Assembly: GCA_051746765.1 (NCBI GenBank)
Contig: JBNJFK010000019.1
Location: 1 to 18,894 of the forward strand
Length of the DNA: 18,894 nucleotides
Reading direction: 5' to 3'
DNA from: JBBEBE01 sp051746765
Lineage (GTDB): Bacteria; Bacteroidota; Rhodothermia; Balneolales; Balneolaceae
In this document: one piece after another, positions 13,187 to 18,894 of the stretch
Numbering within the stretch: the stretch's first letter is position 1
How the letters are laid out: each line of letters begins with the position of its first letter
Program-made: the position numbers and the translations under genes
Notes under the pieces: model-generated
Told to the model about the DNA's origin: nothing
Database searches by the model: none
What the model saw: the letters and a program-made list of their open reading frames with translations, nothing else

Positions 13187-14800
13187 ATGAATAATTTCTA
13201 CACACTAATATATCTAACCAGAGAGCTCAACAGCAAATGTCGCGACGCTGCGTTCCGGCAGAGCTACTCATTTCAGAAGGGAATATGGGAATCGGTCTGG
13301 CAACTCTCCAGCGGAGAGGAGATTCGCTGGATCTACTCTGCCCGGCAGGGAGAAACCGCCCTCTTTCCGGACATTGCACGACCACCGGCACGTCGGGACA
13401 AGACCCGCTTTTTCGAATCCCTGGAGGGGGAGACCATCGTCGAAGTTTCGTTGGCCCCGGGCGATCGGCTCATTACGGTTCAAATGTCTGGCGGAGAGCA
13501 GCTCCTGTTCCAACCCTTCGGACCCCGTCCCAACCTTTTCCATGTGCGTGAAGGCGTGATCGTCGATGCGTTCCGGCAGTCGCGAACAACCGTCGGGGAA
13601 CCGGCTCCCGTGCCCCGACCGGCCGGTAACGATGTCAAGCCCCCATCCAAAGATGCGAGTGGGAAACAGAAGATTCTTCGGGCAGACCCCGCCTTTCCGC
13701 GAACCGTGATTCCGAAATTGGTCGAACAGTATCGGCTCGATGACGCCGATTGGAAAGAGGTGCTCGAGAGGGTACGCTCATGGCAGGAACAGATGCGAAC
13801 CCGGCCGGTCTTCCGACAGACGAAAGGGGGAATTCTCACACTCCTGTCGGAACAGCACCTTCGGGCAGAGACCGAACAGATCTTTGACAGTGCAAGCGAG
13901 GCTGTCCGTGAGACCTGGATTCGACACCAGCGCGAGGCCGCCTGGATCTCCCGCTCAAGACAGATCGGAAATCGACTCCGCGATCGACAAGCCCAGATTC
14001 AAAAACGACTCGAACAGCTGGAAGGCCGGGATCAGGCCTTGAAACGTGCAGATCGATATGAAAAATTCGGGCATATCCTCACAGCCTATGCACATCAAAC
14101 CGTGCATCCCGGACAATCGAGCATCGAGCTTCCGGATCCATGGAACGCTCAGGAGCCCATCCGCATCCCGCTGCCCGGCGAGGGATCTCTGGCCGACCGG
14201 GCAGACCATTACTACCGCAAAGCCCGAAGTTCCAGACGTTCGGTCGAAGAGAGTGCCGCCATTCGTCAGGAGAGCGAAGAGGAATTGGAACGGTTGGTCG
14301 AGGCGCGATCAACGTTCGACCACGTCTCCAACCTCTCCGAACTGCGAACGTGGGAGTCGGATCGAGACGAGTGGCTCAAGGATCTGCTCTCTTCACCGAA
14401 CTCCGGAGAAGACCGGGAGGCGTCCCGCTGGCGTCGGTATGATGTAAACGGGTGGGAAATCTGTGTCGGCAAAAATGCACGAAGCAACGATGACCTGCTC
14501 CGGGCCGCTCACAAGGAAGATCTCTGGATGCATGCCCGGGGATCCGGTGGATCCCATGTCATCGTCCGCATGGAGCGCAAGAGCACCCCGCCGCCGGAAG
14601 CCGTCCGGTTGCAGGCGGCCCGATTCGCAGCCTGGTTCTCCAAACAACGGCACGCCTCCCTGGTACCGGTGATGGTCACTCGAAAGAAGTATGTTACGAA
14701 ACCCTCCGGGGCTCCGCCCGGTCAGGTACGTGTCCAACGCGAGGAGGTCCTGATGGTCCCTCCCCAGGCTCCGGAGAGTTCACACAAACGAAATCATTAA
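13187..14800 (+). CDS. rqcH: NFACT family protein, ribosome quality control factor RqcH
   Basis: Bacterial Rqc2/NEMF homologue that binds stalled 50S-peptidyl-tRNA complexes and adds C-terminal alanine tails to mark the nascent chain for degradation. It is 537 residues. The NFACT-N domain covers about 1-130: FYTLIYLTRELN near the start, the conserved Asp93-Arg94 pair in PGDRLITVQ needed for tRNA recruitment in RqcH, and FGPRPNLF (111-118). A helix-hairpin-helix-like region lies around 169-205, and a long coiled-coil arm (about 245-290 and 340-385) has the HYYRKA segment in its hinge. The NFACT-R domain (about 415-525) carries GKNARSNDDLL (428-438) and DLWMHARGSGGSHVIVR (445-461). The ATG at 13187 has AGGGGG 5 nt upstream. 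The gene is 11 bp upstream of aroK. Older annotations call such proteins fibronectin-binding or DUF814. Confidence 0.93.
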   Translation: MNNFYTLIYLTRELNSKCRDAAFRQSYSFQKGIWESVWQLSSGEEIRWIYSARQGETALFPDIARPPARRDKTRFFESLEGETIVEVSLAPGDRLITVQMSGGEQLLFQPFGPRPNLFHVREGVIVDAFRQSRTTVGEPAPVPRPAGNDVKPPSKDASGKQKILRADPAFPRTVIPKLVEQYRLDDADWKEVLERVRSWQEQMRTRPVFRQTKGGILTLLSEQHLRAETEQIFDSASEAVRETWIRHQREAAWISRSRQIGNRLRDRQAQIQKRLEQLEGRDQALKRADRYEKFGHILTAYAHQTVHPGQSSIELPDPWNAQEPIRIPLPGEGSLADRADHYYRKARSSRRSVEESAAIRQESEEELERLVEARSTFDHVSNLSELRTWESDRDEWLKDLLSSPNSGEDREASRWRRYDVNGWEICVGKNARSNDDLLRAAHKEDLWMHARGSGGSHVIVRMERKSTPPPEAVRLQAARFAAWFSKQRHASLVPVMVTRKKYVTKPSGAPPGQVRVQREEVLMVPPQAPESSHKRNH

Positions 14801-14811
14801 TTGACGGAATC

Positions 14812-15345
14812 ATGACCCCTGCAGACAAACCAATTCTACTTTGCGGCATGATGGGCTCGGGGAAAACCACCATTGCAAGAACCCTTGCCAGACGCTTGAA
14901 CCGTCCCTGGATCGATCTGGATCGCACCATCGAGCAGAGGGCCGGGCGATCCATCCCCGATCTGTTCGAAGAGGAAGGCGAAACCGGCTTCCGGAAACGG
15001 GAACGAGAGGAGTTGGAGAAGGCACTTCACAAACCGTCTGCCGTCATCGCTCTGGGAGGCGGTGCCCTCCAGAATCAAGAGGTGGTCGATCACATTCGAA
15101 ATGCCGGCTGGCTTATTTTTTTGGATGCACCACAATCCGTACTTTTAGAGCGCTTGGGACGGAAAACCGGACGGCCGCTAACCGATTCATTGAGCAGAGA
15201 CGAGCTCCGTCATAAACTGGACACGTTGTTCAAGCAACGTGAAGGGTTCTACCGACAAGCCCACATCACCATTCCTGTCGGCCATCAAACCCCCGTTCGT
15301 ATTTCAGACCGGATTGCAGAACAGATTGAACGATTGAATCCATGA
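14812..15345 (+). CDS. aroK: Shikimate kinase
   Basis: ATP-dependent kinase producing shikimate 3-phosphate in aromatic amino-acid synthesis. It is 177 residues, the normal length. The P-loop GMMGSGKTT spans 12-20. IDLD (34-37) supplies the shikimate-binding aspartates, FRKRE (60-64) the binding arginine Arg61, and GGG (82-84) the Walker B-side glycines. RPL (121-123) is in the lid and Arg143 is in KQREGFYRQA. The ATG at 14812 follows rqcH by 11 bp with a modest GACGGA upstream. The stop overlaps the aroB start (ATGA, 15342-15345), so the two are translationally coupled in the standard aroK-aroB pair. Confidence 0.96.
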   Translation: MTPADKPILLCGMMGSGKTTIARTLARRLNRPWIDLDRTIEQRAGRSIPDLFEEEGETGFRKREREELEKALHKPSAVIALGGGALQNQEVVDHIRNAGWLIFLDAPQSVLLERLGRKTGRPLTDSLSRDELRHKLDTLFKQREGFYRQAHITIPVGHQTPVRISDRIAEQIERLNP

Positions 15346-16451
15346 CTAGAGAACTGACCGTCCAAACCCGTACCGTATCCTACCCGATCCATGTCGGACT
15401 GCAAGTGCCGGTCGGGCAGCTCCACCATCAGCTGGATCGAGACGGCCGGGACCGTCCGGTGGTGATCATGGACGAGATGGTTGTCCGCCATCACCGTCTT
15501 CAACTTCAGGAGCTCCTTGGAGACCGTCTCACCGACGAACGCCTCTTGGTGGTACCCTCCGGTGAAGCGAGTAAATCGATCGAGGAGTGGAGCCGACTGA
15601 GCGACCGGTTGCTCGGCTTCGGTGTACGCCGCAACACACCGGTCGTCGTCGTCGGCGGAGGAGTCACCGGCGACCTTGGCGGCTTTGTCGCATCGACCAC
15701 CATGCGCGGACTTCCGTTGATTCACATCCCCACCACACTGCTGGCGATGGTTGACAGTTCCATCGGAGGCAAGACCGGCATCAACCACGCGACAGGAAAA
15801 AACCTGATCGGCAGTTTCTACCAGCCTCAGGCGATCTTCATGAGCACCGGTTTTCTCAACACCCTTCCGAAGCAGGAGTGGACCAACGGCCTGAGCGAGA
15901 TCCTCAAGTACGGAGCGATCCGGGATCCGGAGATCTTCGATCGGGTCGGCTCCCTGTTTCTGAAGCAAGAGCCGAATGCAGGGGATCCCGATCTGATCCC
16001 GCTCATCCACGACTGTGCGGCCATCAAGGCACAAGTCGTCTCCGAAGACGAAAAAGAGTCCGGCCTGCGCATGATTCTCAATTTCGGACACACCTTCGGA
16101 CACGCCCTGGAGCGACACGCCGGTTACCGGAATCTCTCCCACGGGGAAGCGGTCTACGTGGGCATGCTTGCCGCCGTTCACCTCTCCAACCAGCTGGGGA
16201 GCGATCTCGACCCGGACCGACTGCTCCGGTTTCGCACACTCTATGCCCCCTCCCCTGCAGCTCTTTCAACTCCGGTCGATGATCTGGTCCAGGCGATGTA
16301 TCAGGATAAAAAACGCAGCTCCAACCGTCTGAAAGTAATTCTTCTCAAGACATGGGGAGAACCCATTATCCGGGAGCTGGATCGGGTTGAACCGGTCGTC
16401 GAGGCCTGGAATTGGGCGCTGAATCATTTTGACCGGGAATCCGTTTCATGA
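15342..16451 (+). CDS. aroB: 3-dehydroquinate synthase
   Basis: NAD- and metal-dependent enzyme converting DAHP to 3-dehydroquinate, the second shikimate-pathway step. It is 369 residues. PSGEASKS (72-79) and GGGVTGDLGGFVAS (105-118) bind NAD. KTGIN (144-148) and LKYG (188-191) are substrate-site lysine motifs. The probable zinc ligands are Glu186, His250 (NFGHTFGHA, 247-255) and His267 (SHGEAV). All key residues appear intact. It starts at the ATG overlapping the aroK stop. Its own TGA (16449-16451) overlaps the ATG of a 23-codon frame leading to the tamB-like gene, so the operon probably continues. Confidence 0.97.
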   Translation: MTRELTVQTRTVSYPIHVGLQVPVGQLHHQLDRDGRDRPVVIMDEMVVRHHRLQLQELLGDRLTDERLLVVPSGEASKSIEEWSRLSDRLLGFGVRRNTPVVVVGGGVTGDLGGFVASTTMRGLPLIHIPTTLLAMVDSSIGGKTGINHATGKNLIGSFYQPQAIFMSTGFLNTLPKQEWTNGLSEILKYGAIRDPEIFDRVGSLFLKQEPNAGDPDLIPLIHDCAAIKAQVVSEDEKESGLRMILNFGHTFGHALERHAGYRNLSHGEAVYVGMLAAVHLSNQLGSDLDPDRLLRFRTLYAPSPAALSTPVDDLVQAMYQDKKRSSNRLKVILLKTWGEPIIRELDRVEPVVEAWNWALNHFDRESVS

Positions 16452-16519
16452 ATATGAATATGCGCAACCTGCTTCCCGGAACTTCCGGCATCCTGCATTT
16501 CGAGATACGACACGATTGA
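16448..16519 (+). CDS. 23-codon minicistron bridging aroB and the tamB-like gene
   Basis: ATG at 16448 overlaps the aroB stop (ATGA). The frame encodes MNMNMRNLLPGTSGILHFEI plus RHD and ends with TGA at 16517-16519. The TTG start of the TamB-like gene (16516) overlaps this stop as TTGA. The peptide resembles no family I know. The double stop/start overlap suggests it serves translational coupling, because the large gene has no good Shine-Dalgarno. It may equally be chance. The in-frame ATG repeats (three ATGs in five codons) would favour re-initiation. Confidence 0.35.
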   Translation: MNMNMRNLLPGTSGILHFEIRHD

Positions 16520-18894
16520 TATACCGCTGGATACATACCGTCTGGCGAGCCTTCACGTGGCTCACCACACTACTTCTCGCCTTCCTCTTGCTGGCGTCCC
16601 TGGTCCTCTTCGGACTCTTCCAGCTTCCGCAGAGCAAACAGTGGCTGGCCGGTGAAGTCGAGCGTCAGCTGACCACCCAGTTTCAGGGTGCGTTCCGGAT
16701 TGACCGAATCTCCGGAATTCCGCCGTTCCACCTCACACTTCACGACATTCAGATTACACTGTCGGATTCGGAAGAACCCGTGCTCAAAGCCACCTCTGCA
16801 CGTTTGGAACTCCAACCCTGGAATCTGATCCGGCAACGGGTCACGTTCCGGCAAATTCAACTGGCCGAACCCGAGATGCACCTTCAGATTCTGGATACCG
16901 GAGATCTGAACCTCGCACGCGCATTCACGAACCGCCAGCCCGTTCAACGCCCCGATTCGATGGATCTGCCACTGATCCAAACACAGTGGGAATGGATTGC
17001 ACCGCAAATCACGATGGAGAAAGGGGTCATTCGAACCACGCCTCCGGAGAACAGTGATCCGGTTCACCCGCTGCACTGGATCCCCGCAACCGACCTGGAC
17101 GCCTCATTCTATCTGGAGATCACGGACGAGCAACGATTTCTGGAGATCGGTCACTTTCACGCCCTCTTTGATGACAATCGAATCGGTCCCGTTCAACTCA
17201 GCGGACAACTTTTCAGCGATGCCCGGTATCTGGAATTGAATGGATTTGAACTGACCAGTCAGGAAAGTCGCATTCGCTGGAGTCTGGAAGCATCTCCTGT
17301 TGATTTGGCAAGCGATGAGTGGCAGACCCAGATGAAAGATGCCGTCTGGGGGCTCCAAATCGACGAGGCCACCATGCCCGGAGAGCGCCTCCAGAGTCTT
17401 TGGGGACGCTGGCCCTTCCCGGAGAGTCTGGTAGACGTTTCAATGCAGGGCGAGGGAACCGCAGACCGGTTTTTTGTCGATCGTCTCTCTGCACGCGTAG
17501 GTGAAAGCAGCCTGATGGCCGGAGGCGTCCTTGATTCCCCCCTCGACTCCACAGCAAACTGGGAAGCGTCTCTTCAGAACCTGATCTTCTCGGCAAGTGA
17601 GGCCGGGCAGCTGGATCGCATCCCGACACCGGCCGGAGAACTCGATCCGACCGCCTTTGCCGGATCACGAATGGAGGGACAACTGGACGGATCGCTCCGG
17701 CATCTCTCCCTGGACATGGCGGCGGAGACGCTCCAGGGGCAGTTGATACTGGATGGGCGCGTCGGGTTGGGTGAGAATCCCGCCTATCAGGTTCACATGC
17801 GTGCAGATTCCATTCAATACGCACCTCTTCTCCCGGATCAGATCCAACGCGGAGAGATCAACGGAGATCTCACTCTGCAGGGAGAGGACTGGCCAAATGA
17901 ACGAGGAGACGGGGAACTCTCGCTTGCGCTTCGCGAGAGTCGATGGGACCAGATCCCGATCGAGGAGCTCAGCTCCTCCATCCTCTGGGAAAGCGGGCGA
18001 TGGAATCACCAAACGACTCTTCGCACTGATCGCTCCTCTTCCCGCCTGCAGGGGTGGATCGAAAAGAGCGACGGGCGCTGGAGAAGCCAGCTGGAGGGAA
18101 CGACCTCCGGTCTGGACCTGACCCGCTGGGTCACACTGCCGATTGCGCCCGTCACGCGTCTGGACATGGAACTGGACTCGGCGCTCGAGTGGGAGAATTG
18201 GTTTGATCTGTCGGGCCGAATCGGCCTGCATGTCCGTTCGGCCATCGTCAACGGTGAACGGTTGGAGAGCCATCAACTGTTCGCCGACCTGGATCCCGTA
18301 TCGGAGGGGGCAGAACGTCAGTTACGATTGACAAGCAGCCTTCTCGATGCCGAATTGACCGGCATGATCGAGCCGGACAACATGCTGCAGACCGCTCGAT
18401 ACTGGGGGGCTTATCTGCAGGAGAGAGTAGATGACGAAATCCGCTTGATCGAAACACCCGACGAATCCACCTCGCAGACCCCCCCGACCCCTCTGCAGCT
18501 GGAGCTCCGAATGGACATCAAGAATCTCGGCCCCCTTCAGGCCTATCTTCCCGATCTTCCAGACATTCAAACCCGGGGTCGAATCTCCCTGAATCTGGAG
18601 AGCACGGCCGAGCAGATGCTTCTGACCGGTTCGGCCAGTGACAACGAAATTCAGGTTCAGGATTTCCGGCTGACCCGGCCCAATGCAAGTCTGACCGTCT
18701 CTTTCCGACACGACACCCCCTTGCGGGAATATGCAGCCGTCGACCTGCGACTCCTTGCGGAGGAGTCTTCCTGGAGAGATCGTCGACTCGGACGTCACTT
18801 CACCAATCTCACCCTCCGAAACGACACCGCCAGGGTTCACCAGACTCAGATGGACGGCGACTTTCTTCGTGGTTGGGACATGACCATGCTGGGC
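16516..18894 (+). CDS. TamB/AsmA-like envelope biogenesis protein, N-terminal 793 residues (runs off window)
   Basis: The frame is open from TTG 16516 to the end of the window (exactly 793 codons). The N-terminus IYRWIHTVWRAFTWLTTLLL continues into a single hydrophobic anchor (about 13-36). Then comes LAGEVERQLTTQFQGAFRID (45-64) and GIPPFHLTLHDIQI (67-80), the classic opening of TamB/AsmA/DUF490 proteins. Long stretches of amphipathic beta-strand repeats with recurring D/G-rich turns and LxGxL patterns follow, for example the LDGSLRHLSLDM region near residue 393. This is the expected repeat beta-groove for lipid transport or outer-membrane protein assembly between the membranes. The C-terminal TamB domain lies beyond the window, so AsmA-like relatives cannot be excluded. 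The TTG start is inferred: no ATG occurs in this frame before the anchor, and TTGA overlaps the minicistron stop. Confidence 0.85.
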   Translation, partial: MIYRWIHTVWRAFTWLTTLLLAFLLLASLVLFGLFQLPQSKQWLAGEVERQLTTQFQGAFRIDRISGIPPFHLTLHDIQITLSDSEEPVLKATSARLELQPWNLIRQRVTFRQIQLAEPEMHLQILDTGDLNLARAFTNRQPVQRPDSMDLPLIQTQWEWIAPQITMEKGVIRTTPPENSDPVHPLHWIPATDLDASFYLEITDEQRFLEIGHFHALFDDNRIGPVQLSGQLFSDARYLELNGFELTSQESRIRWSLEASPVDLASDEWQTQMKDAVWGLQIDEATMPGERLQSLWGRWPFPESLVDVSMQGEGTADRFFVDRLSARVGESSLMAGGVLDSPLDSTANWEASLQNLIFSASEAGQLDRIPTPAGELDPTAFAGSRMEGQLDGSLRHLSLDMAAETLQGQLILDGRVGLGENPAYQVHMRADSIQYAPLLPDQIQRGEINGDLTLQGEDWPNERGDGELSLALRESRWDQIPIEELSSSILWESGRWNHQTTLRTDRSSSRLQGWIEKSDGRWRSQLEGTTSGLDLTRWVTLPIAPVTRLDMELDSALEWENWFDLSGRIGLHVRSAIVNGERLESHQLFADLDPVSEGAERQLRLTSSLLDAELTGMIEPDNMLQTARYWGAYLQERVDDEIRLIETPDESTSQTPPTPLQLELRMDIKNLGPLQAYLPDLPDIQTRGRISLNLESTAEQMLLTGSASDNEIQVQDFRLTRPNASLTVSFRHDTPLREYAAVDLRLLAEESSWRDRRLGRHFTNLTLRNDTARVHQTQMDGDFLRGWDMTMLG

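Noticed and set aside
11739..13190. Plus-strand open frame of 483 codons
   Set aside because: It is antisense to the lysC N-terminus and to the 217-residue gene, and crosses the COX24-type gene and its terminator. Its translation is low-complexity and resembles no family.
15285..16181. 298-codon minus-strand frame
   Set aside because: Antisense shadow of aroB; the composition reflects the codon bias of the real gene.

Overview
The window is a dense, GC-moderate chromosomal segment of housekeeping genes from a bacterium of the Bacteroidota/Rhodothermota/Balneolota kind. Lineage evidence: a 29-residue AURKAIP1/COX24-type basic protein typical of that group; an ssb gene directly followed by a CNNM/CBS/CorC (GldE-like) gene, a familiar Bacteroidota neighbourhood; and two promoter candidates with a TAnnTTG-type -7 element. 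Several genes also have strong Shine-Dalgarno sequences (dapB, ssb, dapD, the M48 gene, rqcH). That is unusual for classical Bacteroidia and favours a deeper branch such as Rhodothermota or Balneolota. The lineage is an inference. No insertion sequence, phage gene, CRISPR array, rRNA or tRNA was seen.

Minus-strand block (about 1-11950, read right to left): lysC, dapB and dapA are chained by 4-bp overlaps and followed by dapD. This is the start of the succinylase branch of the lysine/diaminopimelate pathway. Next come ssb, a CNNM/CBS/CorC transporter-like gene, murB (type I), a DUF2779 two-domain nuclease-like gene overlapping murB, an M48 metalloprotease lipoprotein, purB, and the first 37 codons of an unidentified gene cut by the window edge. 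Diaminopimelate is both a lysine precursor and, commonly, a peptidoglycan component, so murB fits the theme. A terminator candidate overlaps the purB stop, and an unusual three-half-site element lies before the last gene.

Central switch region (11951-13186): lysC diverges from the tiny COX24-type gene. That gene is followed by a nested set of RNA stems and a clean intrinsic terminator. A 217-residue unrecognised protein is encoded convergently on the minus strand and is divergent from rqcH.

Plus-strand block (13187-18894): rqcH (NFACT, ribosome quality control), aroK and aroB (shikimate pathway), a 23-codon minicistron, and the N-terminal 793 residues of a TamB/AsmA-like protein that runs off the window. 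The last three are chained by ATGA and TTGA stop/start overlaps.

No stretch longer than 300 bases lacks a gene. The largest non-coding gaps are 12233-12455 (RNA stems and terminator) and 11951-12142 (divergent promoter region). The most interesting unexplained items are the structured RNA after the COX24-type gene, the DUF2779 protein whose PD-(D/E)XK active site looks lost while its cysteines remain, the triple half-site element before the truncated gene, and the coupled minicistron before tamB.
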